Source: Nostoc sp. GT001
Lineage (GTDB): Bacteria; Cyanobacteriota; Cyanobacteriia; Cyanobacteriales; Nostocaceae
NCBI RefSeq assembly: GCF_030382115.1
Contig: NZ_JAUDRJ010000003.1
Span: 2,387,258-2,410,839 of the forward strand
Reading direction: 5' to 3'
DNA length: 23,582 bases
Shown here: positions 8,450-16,193 of the stretch, piece by piece
Numbering within the stretch: the first letter of the stretch is position 1
Layout of the letters: every line of letters begins with the position of its first letter
Translations under genes and position numbers: made by a program
The notes under the pieces: generated by a model
What the model was told of the DNA's origin: nothing
The model's input: only the letters and a program-made list of their open reading frames with translations
Databases searched by the model: none

Positions 8450-9646
8450 GTGAAAGCGATTACTCTCGTTGGTTCCACTGGTTCTATTGGTACTCAGACT
8501 TTAGATATTGTCACTCAGTACCCAGATCAGTTTCGGATTGTGGGATTGGCGGCTGGGAGCAATGTCGAAATGTTGGCTGCTCAAATTCGGCAGTTTCGAC
8601 CGGAAATAGCAGCCATTTGCTCAGAAGCTAAATTACCCGCGCTCAAAGAAGCACTCATTGACCTTGATCCCCAACCGATTCTATTGGCAGGTGACGCCGG
8701 AGTGATAGAAGTCGCCCGTTACGGGGATTCCCAAACCGTTGTCACTGGTATCGTTGGCTGTGCTGGTTTGCTACCGACGATCGCAGCGATTGAAGCTGGT
8801 AAAGATATTGCCTTAGCAAACAAAGAAACTCTCATTGCTGGGGCCCCTGTGGTTCTACCCCTAGTCGAAAAACACGGTGTAAAATTACTCCCAGCCGATT
8901 CCGAACATTCCGCAATCTTTCAATGCCTCCAAGGTGTTCCCAAAGATGGCTTGCGGAAAATTTTGCTCACTGCATCTGGTGGGGCTTTCCGCGACTGGGA
9001 TGTAGAAAAGTTAGCAGATGTAACCGTTGCTGACGCTCTCAAGCATCCTAATTGGTCGATGGGGCGTAAAATCACAGTAGACTCTGCTACTTTGATGAAT
9101 AAAGGACTAGAAGTAATTGAGGCTCACTTCCTGTTTGGATTGGATTATGACAATATCGAAATTGTCATTCATCCCCAGAGTATTATTCACTCGCTGATTG
9201 AACTGCAAGATACTTCCGTTTTAGCCCAACTCGGTTGGCCGGATATGCGCTTACCTTTGCTGTATGCTCTATCTTGGCCCGATCGCATCTACACCAACTG
9301 GGAACGACTAGATTTAGTCAAAGCTGGAAACTTAACCTTCCGCGAACCAGATCACCAAAAGTATCCTTGTATGCAGTTAGCTTATGCTGTGGGTAAAGCT
9401 GGTGGTTCGATGCCAGCTGTTTTAAATGCCGCCAATGAGCAAGCTGTAGCTTTATTTTTAGATGAAAAAATTCGCTTTTTAGATATTCCTCGGTGTATCG
9501 AATGGGTGTGCGATCGCCATCAAAATGATAACCGTACAAATCCCTCTTTAGATGACATTTTGGCAGCAGATAAATGGGCAAGACAAGAAGTTTTAATAGC
9601 GACTGAAAAGTTAGAAAATCAATCGCGGATAATTTCTTTGCGATAA
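8450..9646 (+). CDS. dxr: 1-deoxy-D-xylulose 5-phosphate reductoisomerase
   Basis: 398 aa, full family length. It converts 1-deoxy-D-xylulose 5-phosphate to 2-C-methyl-D-erythritol 4-phosphate with NADPH, the committed step of the MEP pathway that feeds carotenoids, phytol and quinone side chains. Visible signatures: the nucleotide-binding [14 protein letters not shown] (about residues 8-21), [10 protein letters not shown], the metal ligands in [11 protein letters not shown] (Asp150, Glu152) and [10 protein letters not shown] (Glu221), [17 protein letters not shown], and [11 protein letters not shown]. The GTG start at 8450 is fixed by an in-frame TAA at 8441-8443 with no ATG between; the ribosome site is weak. 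It is transcribed alone, with a strong hairpin 57 bases after the stop. Confidence 0.97.
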   Translation: MKAITLVGSTGSIGTQTLDIVTQYPDQFRIVGLAAGSNVEMLAAQIRQFRPEIAAICSEAKLPALKEALIDLDPQPILLAGDAGVIEVARYGDSQTVVTGIVGCAGLLPTIAAIEAGKDIALANKETLIAGAPVVLPLVEKHGVKLLPADSEHSAIFQCLQGVPKDGLRKILLTASGGAFRDWDVEKLADVTVADALKHPNWSMGRKITVDSATLMNKGLEVIEAHFLFGLDYDNIEIVIHPQSIIHSLIELQDTSVLAQLGWPDMRLPLLYALSWPDRIYTNWERLDLVKAGNLTFREPDHQKYPCMQLAYAVGKAGGSMPAVLNAANEQAVALFLDEKIRFLDIPRCIEWVCDRHQNDNRTNPSLDDILAADKWARQEVLIATEKLENQSRIISLR

Positions 9647-9703
9647 AAACCTTTAATTGAGATACCCAAAAGGCAGATTTTCTAGCTCTTGACCAATTAT
9701 TGT

Positions 9704-9732
9704 TTAGCCTTCAGCCTAATGCTGAAGGCTAA
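9704..9732. terminator. Strong hairpin downstream of dxr
   Basis: TTAGCCTTCAGC (9704-9715) and GCTGAAGGCTAA (9721-9732) form a perfect 12-bp stem with a 5-base CTAAT loop, 57 bases after the dxr stop codon. No T-run follows directly, so it may be a REP-like repeat or an RNA 3'-end stabiliser and not a classical intrinsic terminator. Confidence 0.5.
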
Positions 9733-9770
9733 CGATCAAATATTATACTTTCCCAATATCAAAAACCCGC

Positions 9771-10020
9771 GTAGCCTTAAGGCTTGTCGTCAGACATCGC
9801 ACTTTCCAAACTTCAACAAAAATGCGAATTGACAAGTCAGCGCTTCGCTATCGCACTTCTCCAAAATCACAAATGCGATAACTTCTCTACGAGACGCTAC
9901 GCGAACGTTAAGCTGCGCTAACGCACTTTCCAACAAACCCAACAAACGCGATAACTTCTCTACGAGACGCTACGCGAACTTTAAGCTGCGCCAACGCACT
10001 TCCCCAACTACAATAAATGC
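9771..10020. repeat. HIP1-related repeat tract between dxr and hicB
   Basis: A mosaic of short units ending in CGCACTT. At 9771-9804 is a 34-base unit starting GTAGCCTTAAGGCTTGTCGT that recurs at 11587-11620 with three changes. GCGAT-CGCACTT sites interrupted by an identical-length 42-bp segment lie at 9880-9921 and 9953-9994, with the core CTACGAGACGCTACGCGAA. The linkers between units are A/C-rich (CCAACAAACCCAACAAA type). No coding frame here is credible. This fills the 390-base space between dxr and the first toxin-antitoxin pair. Confidence 0.7.
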
Positions 10021-10036
10021 GTAGCCCCCACTTAAC

Positions 10037-10267
10037 TTACGCAACTTGCAACGGTTTTTTAGGAAGCATTCTCGGTTCTGGTAGTGGTTTGTTTTCCTCT
10101 TTCAACATTTCCACAAAAGTCTCAATTACTTCCTGACCATTTTTTGCTGCTTCTTCATAAGTCCTACCATGCGTATGAAATTGTTGCCAGGGGAACTCAG
10201 GTAAGTGTACTAAAAAAAGTCTATCTTCCTCCGACCATTGAATTACCATGCTGTAGTGATAGTTCAT
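10037..10267 (-). CDS. hicB: HicB-like antitoxin
   Basis: 76 aa, partial RNase-H-fold antitoxin: YHYSMVIQWSEEDRLFLVHLPEFP, then HTHGRTYEEAAKNGQEVIETFVEMLKEENKPLPEP, the usual HicB-like pattern. HicB binds and neutralises HicA, and often represses the operon. This short form has no evident C-terminal DNA-binding domain, so any repression would have to come from the complex or another protein. The ATG (complement 10265-10267) overlaps the hicA stop by four bases (ATGA), showing translational coupling with toxin first and antitoxin second. Confidence 0.85.
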   Translation of the reverse strand: MNYHYSMVIQWSEEDRLFLVHLPEFPWQQFHTHGRTYEEAAKNGQEVIETFVEMLKEENKPLPEPRMLPKKPLQVA

Positions 10268-10512
10268 TCTTCTGGCTCCTGTTTTGCTTCGTTTTCCGTG
10301 TTTTCCATTTCTTGCAGTTTTTTCAGCACCCGTTGGATGTTTTTTTCTAAATATAACGGAGCATCATCGCCGTCTTTACCTGGTATGGTCAGGGGTTCTT
10401 CGGGTAACAACGGATGCTTCCAATATGTATGACTTCCTTTACCTCTTCCTGGTTGAAGAATATAGCCAACTTTTGACACCATTGCTTTCAACTCTCTTAC
10501 TTTTTTCGGCAT
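10264..10512 (-). CDS. hicA: HicA-like mRNA interferase toxin
   Basis: 82 aa, a double-stranded-RNA-binding-like fold that inhibits translation by cutting mRNA. The expected core is present: MPKKVRELKAMVSKVGYIL, then GRGKGSHTYWKHP containing the catalytic His in the GSHT context, then LTIPGKDGDDAPLYLEKNIQRVLKKLQEM. An acidic tail (MENTENEAKQEPEE) follows the usual core end. First gene of the hicAB operon; the promoter should lie in 10513-10570, upstream of which begins a repeat tract. Confidence 0.87.
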   Translation of the reverse strand: MPKKVRELKAMVSKVGYILQPGRGKGSHTYWKHPLLPEEPLTIPGKDGDDAPLYLEKNIQRVLKKLQEMENTENEAKQEPEE

Positions 10513-10974
10513 TACTCCTCACCGCCAACTTCTCATTTATTTTCTCTGCTTAAAAGCCAAAAATCCCAGATTAATTGTTAGTATTTTAGATGTTATATCC
10601 TTGCATGAGTGGTTGTGGCGGTAAGCAAAACTCTGTTTTAGGCGATAACTTCTCTACGAGACGCTGCGCGAACGTTAAGCTGCGCTAACGCACTTTCCAA
10701 AAAAACAAAAGGCGATCGCCATCCACAAACCCAACAAATGCGATCGCACTTCCCCAACATCACAAAAGCGATCGCACTTCCCCTACATCACAAAAGCGAT
10801 CGCCATCCACAAACCCAACAAATGCGATAACTTCTCTACGAGACGCTACGCGAACGTTAAGCTGCGCTAACGCACTTCCCCAACATCACAAATGCGATCG
10901 CGTCTATGCACTTCATCCGAAAGTCAAAGTCCGTGTAGTATAGCAAAGGTAAATATTTTTGGTATATACTATAA
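10513..10974. repeat. HIP1-rich repeat tract between hicAB and brnTA
   Basis: About 460 bases. From 10513 to 10640 I see only the likely hicA promoter zone. From 10642 to 10908 there is an array of GCGATCGC sites, each followed by CACTTCC or CATCCAC and an A/C-rich linker (CCCAACATCACAAA or CCACAAACCCAACAAA). Two of the sites are interrupted by the 42-bp segment (10647-10688 and 10829-10870). The spacing is irregular and the units are not separated by unique sequence, so this is not a CRISPR array. Confidence 0.75.
10962..10969. promoter_or_regulatory. Palindrome GTATATAC just before brnT
   Basis: A perfect 8-bp palindrome ends five bases before the brnT ATG, in an AT-rich stretch. BrnA-type antitoxins repress their own operon through an upstream site, so this is a candidate operator or -10 region. 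The short length makes it a weak call. Confidence 0.3.
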
Positions 10975-11250
10975 ATGCGTTTTGAGTGGGACGACAACAA
11001 AGCCGAATCAAATTTTTTGAAACACGGTATTCAATTCGAGGAAGCTGTAACAGTTTTTGCCGACCCTTATCTTCTGTTTACGGAAGACTCTATTCATTCT
11101 CAGGGAGAAGAAAGAGAATGGGCGATTGGTGAAATAGAAGATGGGTCAATTGTTGTAGTTGTTTTTACCATGCGAGGTGAGCGAATAAGGATAATTAGTG
11201 CAAGAAGAGCGACAAAAAAGGAGTGTCAACAATATGAGTCAGGAATCTGA
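10975..11250 (+). CDS. brnT: BrnT-like ribonuclease toxin
   Basis: 91 aa, full length for the family, with the family pattern FEWDDNKAESNFLKHGIQFEEAVTVFADP near the N-terminus, HSQGEEREWAIGEIEDG in the middle and GERIRIISARRATKKECQQYE at the end. BrnT folds like RelE-type RNases and stalls growth by RNA cleavage. ATG at 10975. The stop (11248-11250) lies inside the start region of the antitoxin gene, giving a 17-base overlap and translational coupling. Confidence 0.9.
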   Translation: MRFEWDDNKAESNFLKHGIQFEEAVTVFADPYLLFTEDSIHSQGEEREWAIGEIEDGSIVVVVFTMRGERIRIISARRATKKECQQYESGI

Positions 11251-11500
11251 GTTTCCTTTTGAGAGAGCAAGACGAGTTACACCAGAAGAAAACCAAATAT
11301 TCAGAGATGCGATCGCAGATCAGTTTGGGGTTAAACTCAGGAAGCGTGGACGACCAGCTAAGGATGAAGAGGAAAAGTATGAGCCGATTTCTATCAGATT
11401 TCATCCGAAAATCATAGCCTGGGCGAAAGAAGAGGCAGAAAAACGAGGGGTAGGCTATCAAACGGTTATCAATGAAGCACTATTGGAGAAAATAGGCTGA
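11234..11500 (+). CDS. brnA: BrnA-like antitoxin
   Basis: 88 aa from ATG 11234, chosen because AGGAG lies about ten bases upstream; a GTG at 11198 would extend it deep into brnT without a better ribosome site. The C-terminal ~40 residues (YEPISIRFHPKIIAWAKEEA, then GVGYQTVINEALLEKI) have the beta-helix-helix arrangement of ribbon-helix-helix DNA-binding antitoxins. The N-terminal part with FERARRVTPEE and KRGRPAKD is typical of BrnA. It neutralises BrnT and probably represses the brnTA promoter. Confidence 0.88.
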   Translation: MSQESEFPFERARRVTPEENQIFRDAIADQFGVKLRKRGRPAKDEEEKYEPISIRFHPKIIAWAKEEAEKRGVGYQTVINEALLEKIG

Positions 11501-11504
11501 AACT

Positions 11505-11620
11505 TAGCGATCGCACTTCATCTCATCAACAATAAATGCGATCGCACTGCCCAAAAACCAAAACGCATAGCCCAAAACCAAAACACGTAGCCGTAATGCT
11601 TGTCGTTAGACATCGCACTT
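11505..11620. repeat. HIP1-related repeat tract between brnA and vapC
   Basis: Two GCGATCGCACT sites (from about 11508 and 11538) with A/C-rich linkers, then a 34-base unit (11587-11620) matching 9771-9804 with three changes (GTAGCC, GCTTGTCGT and AGACATCGCACTT conserved). The last bases overlap the vapC stop codon, so the repeat may have supplied the end of that gene. Confidence 0.65.
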
Positions 11621-12014
11621 ACCAAAGTGTTTTGACGTGTGGATAGTTGAGAATTTTTTGATCGCAGGTCATAAGTTCTATATTGCGGCGGTAGGCGATC
11701 GCAACAATAATACGATCAGCTGGGTCTTTGTGGAAGTCGCCGGGTAATTGGGTGCTGGCGATTGCATCTAGTGGATCGAGTGGTTCTATGGTAATTCCAG
11801 GTCGAGTTTTTGCAAGTGCGAACCATTCATTGACGGTAAGGGGAAGTGGTAGTTTCCCATTACTATGCTTGACTGCGATTTCCCAAACAGAAATGGCAGA
11901 AACGATGAGGGCATTTTGATTTTCGCCTATGGTTAATAAGGTACGTCCACGCTCAGAAAGCTGTTCTGGAGTATGGAGCCACCAAAGCCAAATGTGGGTG
12001 TCTAGCAAAATCAT
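11619..12014 (-). CDS. VapC-like PIN-domain toxin
   Basis: 131 aa from ATG at complement 12012-12014 (MILLDTHIWLWWLH). A longer in-frame start is possible but would read deep into the antitoxin gene. PIN fold acidic residues are visible in order: LLDTHIW (Asp near residue 5), VSAISVWEIAVK (Glu), DFHKDPADRIIVAIA (Asp pair), and LMTCDQKIL near the end. Family members are Mg-dependent RNases cutting tRNA or rRNA. The start overlaps the antitoxin stop by four bases (ATGA), so antitoxin and toxin are coupled. The stop lies in a repeat unit. Confidence 0.88.
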   Translation of the reverse strand: MILLDTHIWLWWLHTPEQLSERGRTLLTIGENQNALIVSAISVWEIAVKHSNGKLPLPLTVNEWFALAKTRPGITIEPLDPLDAIASTQLPGDFHKDPADRIIVAIAYRRNIELMTCDQKILNYPHVKTLW

Positions 12015-12250
12015 TGTCCTAAAGCATCCCATAATTCAGGCATGGGTTCGTCAAAATCTGGAGGAATTGTCACGGGGATTTTGCGTAGGGGATGCTGAGG
12101 AGTGCGATCGCAGGTTAAATCAAGTTCGTCAGGGGTTCGGGATGGCTGTGATGATTCCACTGTCAGGCTTTGAGCCAAAAGTTGGAGGATGCGAATCCTT
12201 TCTGCTAAGTCGAGGCTGAGGAGTTGTTGCTCTAGTTCTTGATTGCTCAT
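12011..12250 (-). CDS. Antitoxin partner of the PIN toxin (VapB-like)
   Basis: 79 aa from ATG at complement 12248-12250 (MSNQELEQQLLSLD). A longer frame to 12328 runs into repeats and is less likely. The N-terminal helix-rich segment ELEQQLLSLDLAERIRILQLLAQSL resembles the start of small antitoxins of addiction modules; the proline-rich C-terminal part (HPLRKIPVTIPPDFDEPMPELWD) would wrap the toxin. No full DNA-binding motif is obvious. The four-base overlap with the PIN gene is the main evidence for its role. Exact antitoxin family uncertain. Confidence 0.7.
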   Translation of the reverse strand: MSNQELEQQLLSLDLAERIRILQLLAQSLTVESSQPSRTPDELDLTCDRTPQHPLRKIPVTIPPDFDEPMPELWDALGQ

Positions 12251-12318
12251 AACTTTGCGCCTAATGACTGTGTTACTTATTTTAGCGGAACTCTCCAATC
12301 CGTCCGATGACAGGTAGT

Positions 12319-12405
12319 GCGATCGCACTTCTCAAAAACCAAAACGCGATCGCACTTCCCCAACATCACAAATGCGATCGCACTTTCCAAACATCAAAAA
12401 TGCGT
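12319..12405. repeat. HIP1 repeat tract upstream of the VapBC-like pair
   Basis: Three GCGATCGCACTT units (from about 12321, 12347 and 12376) with linkers of the same A/C-rich kind as at 10730-10900, ending 8 bases before the WD40 stop codon. It also forms the upstream boundary of the antitoxin gene. Confidence 0.65.
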
Positions 12406-12412
12406 ACTGGGG

Positions 12413-14773
12413 CTATTTATTATCAGGGCAAATTTCTTTTCGCAAATCGGGACGGGAAGCGAGGTATTCTTTTAAATGGTTGCAACCTCGCGCTAGTGAG
12501 CTATCTAAACTCTGAACCCGACGCAACTGCACAAAATTAGAATCTACTACAATGGCAATTAACTTATTATCCGGGCTTGATCCTGCATACCTACCTTGAT
12601 ATTCAGCAAACTGCTGCCAAGAACCATCTCTTACCTCAGTCCATAGACGCACAATTTCATCTCGTGAATTAGTGCGAATAGTCTTACTGTTAGGGCTAAA
12701 TACTGCACCCATAACCCAATCATCATGTTTGAAAGCAGCAATCTCCTTACCTTGAAGATTCCATAGCTTGGCTGTGTTATCCCGCGAATGAGTAACAACA
12801 GTTTTACCATCACGACTAAATCTTACGTAGTTTTCCTTACCACCATATTTTAAAGTAACAATTTCCCGCCCTTGCAAGTTCCATAACTTGGCAGTACCAT
12901 CCCATGAAGCAGTGGCAATTGTCTTACCATCGGGGCTAAATACTACATTGCTGACAGCATCATTATGTTTGAGGTTAGCAATTTCCCGTCCTTGAAGGTT
13001 CCATAGCTTGGTAGTACCATCCAATGAAGCAGTGGCAATTGTCTTATCGTCAGGACTGAATACTACGCTGTTGACTTGACGGGGAATTTCACCGTTATGT
13101 TTGAGAGTAGCAATTTCCTGTCCTTGAAGGTTCCAAAGCTTGGCTGTGTTTTCATGGGAAAAAGTCACAATAGTCTTACTATCATGGCTAAATACAAGGT
13201 TCCATCCTCCATGATTATATTTGAGAGTAAGAATTTTTTGTCCTTGCAGGTTCCATAGCTTGGCAGCATCAGATGAAACAGTAGCAATAGTCTTACCGTC
13301 GGGGCTAAGTACTATATTGCTGACACCACCATTATGTTTGAAGGTAGCAATTTCTTGTCCTTGTAGGTTCCATAGTTTGGCAGTACCATCCAATGAAGCA
13401 GTGGCAATTGTCTTACCGTCGGCACTAAACACTAGCCATAGAACACGACGATTATGTTCGAGAGTGGTAATTTCACCATTTTGCTGGTTCCACAGCTTGG
13501 CAGTACCATCCCATGAAGCAGTGGCAACAGTCTTACCGTCAGGACTAAATAGTACATAACCGACATAATTATTATGTTGGAGGGTAGGAATTTCTGTACT
13601 TAGTTTCCATAACTTGACAGTACCATCCCGTGAAGCGGTAGTAACGGTTTTACCGTCAGGGCTAAATACTGCGTTTTTAACCGCATCGTTATGCTTGAGA
13701 GTGGCAATTAACTCACCTTGCAGATTCCATAATTTGGCTGCGTTGTCGTATGAAAAAGCAGTGGCAACAATTTTACCATCAGGACTAAATACTACATCGT
13801 CGATCGCATTGTGATCATTAAAAGGCTTCACACTATTATGTTTGAAATTGGCAATTAACCTACCTTGCAGATTCCATAGCTTGGCAGTACCACCCCATGA
13901 ACCAGTAGCAATAGTTTGACTGTCGGGGCTAAATACTATTTTCGTGACAGTATTATCATGTTTGAGAGTGACGATTTCCCTACCCTGGAGATTCCACAAT
14001 TTGGCAGTCTTATCCCATGAAGCAGTAGCAACAGTTTTACCATCGGGGCTAAATGCTACATCTTGAACAAAAGAGTCATGTTTGAGAGTAGCTATTTCCC
14101 CTCCTTGTAGATTCCACAATTTAGCAGTCTTGTCATTTGAAGCAGTAGCAACAGTTTGACCATCGGGACTAAATGCTACATTGTTGACCTTTTCGTTATG
14201 CTTGAGTGTGGTAATTGTCCCTGTTTGCAAGTTCAGTAACTTGGTAGTACCGTCATCTGAAACACTCGCAACAATTTTGCTATCAGGGCTAAATACTTGC
14301 TTACCAAATACTTGTCTATTTAGACCATCATCTTTTAATTGATTTTTCTCACGGTTATATTCTAAAGTATTGTGCAAGGCTAATATAGGGCTAACTGTTG
14401 GGTAATCTTTTAGCTGATTACCATTTTTAACTAACTGTTTTAATTCCTTTACAGACCTCATAGCCTCAACTAAATTATCCAATCCCACATTCCTACGCAA
14501 GCGCAATATTCCAGCCGATGACCGCTCTAAATCTGTGACAATTTGGGCTTCTTTTCGTTCTATGTTTGCATTCGTCGCCCCAATTGCTGCTACTATTGCC
14601 CCAACAACAAATAAAGCTAAAATACCTCCACCAATGCGAATCTGTCGCTTTGTTTTTCTCTCCACATCCGTGAAACGCTGCTTCGCTTTCCTTTCTTCCT
14701 CCAAAGCCTGATTTTGTCTCCCTTCCGCCTCCTCAACCTTCTGATTTAACTCTGCTTGCATACTCGCAGACAA
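12413..14773 (-). CDS. TM-WD40 protein: C-terminal part of a split AAA-WD40 gene
   Basis: 786 aa as an isolated frame (TTG at complement 14773), but the same frame is open upstream to the G-run at 14839-14846, with codons reading [22 protein letters not shown]. Layout: charged coiled-coil-like segment (about 1-45), one TM helix (about 47-68), helical linker to ~160, then 14 WD40 repeats (~165-740) of the type FSPDGKTIATASWDGTAKLW, compatible with two seven-bladed propellers, then a C-terminal RGCNHLKEYLASRPDL helix. Fused AAA-TM-WD40 proteins of this plan occur in multicellular cyanobacteria, so this is probably the C-terminal two thirds of one protein whose N-terminal AAA domain is at 14830-16023. 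No ribosome site supports an independent start. The repeats act as a protein-binding scaffold; the ligand is unknown. Confidence 0.85.
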   Translation of the reverse strand: MSASMQAELNQKVEEAEGRQNQALEEERKAKQRFTDVERKTKRQIRIGGGILALFVVGAIVAAIGATNANIERKEAQIVTDLERSSAGILRLRRNVGLDNLVEAMRSVKELKQLVKNGNQLKDYPTVSPILALHNTLEYNREKNQLKDDGLNRQVFGKQVFSPDSKIVASVSDDGTTKLLNLQTGTITTLKHNEKVNNVAFSPDGQTVATASNDKTAKLWNLQGGEIATLKHDSFVQDVAFSPDGKTVATASWDKTAKLWNLQGREIVTLKHDNTVTKIVFSPDSQTIATGSWGGTAKLWNLQGRLIANFKHNSVKPFNDHNAIDDVVFSPDGKIVATAFSYDNAAKLWNLQGELIATLKHNDAVKNAVFSPDGKTVTTASRDGTVKLWKLSTEIPTLQHNNYVGYVLFSPDGKTVATASWDGTAKLWNQQNGEITTLEHNRRVLWLVFSADGKTIATASLDGTAKLWNLQGQEIATFKHNGGVSNIVLSPDGKTIATVSSDAAKLWNLQGQKILTLKYNHGGWNLVFSHDSKTIVTFSHENTAKLWNLQGQEIATLKHNGEIPRQVNSVVFSPDDKTIATASLDGTTKLWNLQGREIANLKHNDAVSNVVFSPDGKTIATASWDGTAKLWNLQGREIVTLKYGGKENYVRFSRDGKTVVTHSRDNTAKLWNLQGKEIAAFKHDDWVMGAVFSPNSKTIRTNSRDEIVRLWTEVRDGSWQQFAEYQGRYAGSSPDNKLIAIVVDSNFVQLRRVQSLDSSLARGCNHLKEYLASRPDLRKEICPDNK

Positions 14774-14829
14774 AAACCGATAATCAGCATTGCTTAATCT
14801 CCTTTCATCAGCCCAAAGACGAGCCTTTT

Positions 14830-16023
14830 CTAATTCTTCCCCCCCCGCAAAAAATAGGACTCATCTTGATATCCACTCTCTTCCCAAGCCTTTAAATTAT
14901 CAGCATAAAAACGTAATTTACCTAACTCATTCTCAACCCAACTTAAATCAAAAACATTCGCATAAATTTGGTTATAAACTCTCAATCTTCCCTGCTGTTC
15001 CACCACCAAACCAGTCAACCGTAACCTCATCTCTTCGAGACTACGATCGACATTAATCTCACGCTGCTGCAAAATTTGCTGATATAAACCCAACAAACCC
15101 ACAGCAATTTGCTCCTTAGCAAGCATCCTATCCCGAATAGTTTTTAAATGCTGTTGCTCATCCTCCGCTTCCCAATTATCAATAATTCCACTCCTCACCA
15201 CCCCTTCCACCCATTTTTCTCCCCTCCTCGCTAGCAGGTTGGGGTTCTTCAAATCCCGAATTAACAAATTACAAACTTTCTGCGTCAATAAAGGCTGTCC
15301 CCCCGTCCAAGCCAAAACCTCTCGCATCAAAGCTTGAGGATTCTCCACCTTCCCCTCTAACCCCTTTGCCAAAGGTGCAATTTCATCTAATTTAAAACCA
15401 TAAAGTTGAATCGCTGTACCAATATTAAACGGCGTTCTTTCCTCATCTTTAATTAAATCTGAAGGTGTTGCTACCCCAACTAAAGCAAAAGTCAAACGTC
15501 TATATTCAGCTTTAAAAGAGCGTCTTTGATAGCAACTTCTAATCAAAGCAAAAAAATCATCTGCCGGAAACTCCAAGCGAAGGATACTATCGATTTCATC
15601 GAGAAAAATCACAATATTTTGGCTAATATTTGGCAGTAACAACTCATCAAAAAGTTTCGCCAAACGTCGCACCGGAGCAATTTCGATAGATTTGTCCCAC
15701 CACACAACCAAATCTTCTGGTTCAACAAAATTAAGTTCAGTCAACAGGCTATCAACAATACTTGCATACCACTGCTCAAGGCTGATATCCTGACTACCCA
15801 ATCCCGAAATATCAATCACAGCACAAGCAAAACCATCAGCTTGTAACTGTTTTATCGTCCGCACCAACAAACTCGTTTTTCCCATCTGTCGGGAGTTAAA
15901 AACATAACAAAGCTCACCTGCCCTCAATCCGTAATAAAGGTCAGAATCCGCTTGCCGTGTTACATAGCTGGGAGCATCTTCTCCTAAACTGCCACCAACT
16001 TTATACTCGTAGTCTCCAGTCAT
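14830..16023 (-). CDS. AAA-like ATPase domain: N-terminal part of a split AAA-WD40 gene
   Basis: 397 aa, ATG at complement 16021-16023. P-loop NTPase of the AAA-like (AAA_35-type) group: Walker A variant NSRQMGKTS at 43-51, Walker [11 protein letters not shown] at 136-145, sensor-like [10 protein letters not shown], then a helical/winged region from about 215 with [14 protein letters not shown]. It ends LRGGKN and stops at TAG (complement 14830-14832) only because a run of eight G shifts the frame; reading one extra or two fewer G continues into the WD40 frame, giving ~1200 aa. The gene diverges from the HTH-AAA gene over a 170-base spacer with iterons. Such ATPases are thought to act as signal-triggered switches. 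Confidence 0.87.
   Translation of the reverse strand: MTGDYEYKVGGSLGEDAPSYVTRQADSDLYYGLRAGELCYVFNSRQMGKTSLLVRTIKQLQADGFACAVIDISGLGSQDISLEQWYASIVDSLLTELNFVEPEDLVVWWDKSIEIAPVRRLAKLFDELLLPNISQNIVIFLDEIDSILRLEFPADDFFALIRSCYQRRSFKAEYRRLTFALVGVATPSDLIKDEERTPFNIGTAIQLYGFKLDEIAPLAKGLEGKVENPQALMREVLAWTGGQPLLTQKVCNLLIRDLKNPNLLARRGEKWVEGVVRSGIIDNWEAEDEQQHLKTIRDRMLAKEQIAVGLLGLYQQILQQREINVDRSLEEMRLRLTGLVVEQQGRLRVYNQIYANVFDLSWVENELGKLRFYADNLKAWEESGYQDESYFLRGGKN
14839..14846 (-). other. Poly-G(8) frameshift tract
   Basis: Eight C on the plus strand, i.e. eight G in the coding direction, inside codons for LRG. The upstream frame terminates 7 bases later. Adding one G (nine) or removing two (six) joins the ATPase and WD40 frames: the span 12413-16023 is 3611 bases, so +1 or -2 restores a multiple of three. 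It could be a phase-variable slippage tract, a decay mutation, or a sequencing error in a homopolymer. Confidence 0.8.
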
Positions 16024-16083
16024 AATTTAATTTCCAATAGATAACAATTACATGGATGCCTATCTTGAGTTTAATTTCGAGAA

Positions 16084-16135
16084 TATTGAGTACGTATTGA
16101 GTTTTTATTGAGTTGCTATTGAGTTGTAATTGACT
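16084..16135. promoter_or_regulatory. TATTGAGT iteron array between divergent ATPase genes
   Basis: Exact TATTGAGT copies start at 16084, 16095, 16106 and 16117, each 11 bp apart, plus a degenerate AATTGACT at 16128 and a TCTTGAGT at 16063 (21 bp before the first). One-turn spacing puts all copies on the same face of the helix, as expected for cooperative binding. The array is centred: 61 bases from the ATPase-WD40 start and 59 from the HTH-AAA start. The last degenerate copy overlaps TTGACT (16130-16135), a possible -35 box followed 16 bases later by TATCCT (16152-16157) for the plus-strand gene. Confidence 0.65.
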
Positions 16136-16193
16136 TTACCAAATAAACACTTATCCTGTAATGTAAATTGCATAGTTTTTTTATAACCCAGCT

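Noticed and set aside
10642..10908. CRISPR-like array of regularly spaced GCGATCGC units
   Set aside because: Unit spacing is irregular, linkers are near-identical A/C-rich sequence instead of unique spacers, and no cas gene is present; the pattern is explained by HIP1-bearing repeats.
12631..13814. Plus- and minus-strand frames inside the WD40 gene
   Set aside because: They are other-frame readings of the repetitive WD40 DNA and repeat with the same period.
16130..16157. Definite promoter TTGACT-N16-TATCCT for the HTH-AAA gene
   Set aside because: The -10 match is weak and the spacer is AT-rich, so I kept it only as a possibility within the iteron entry.
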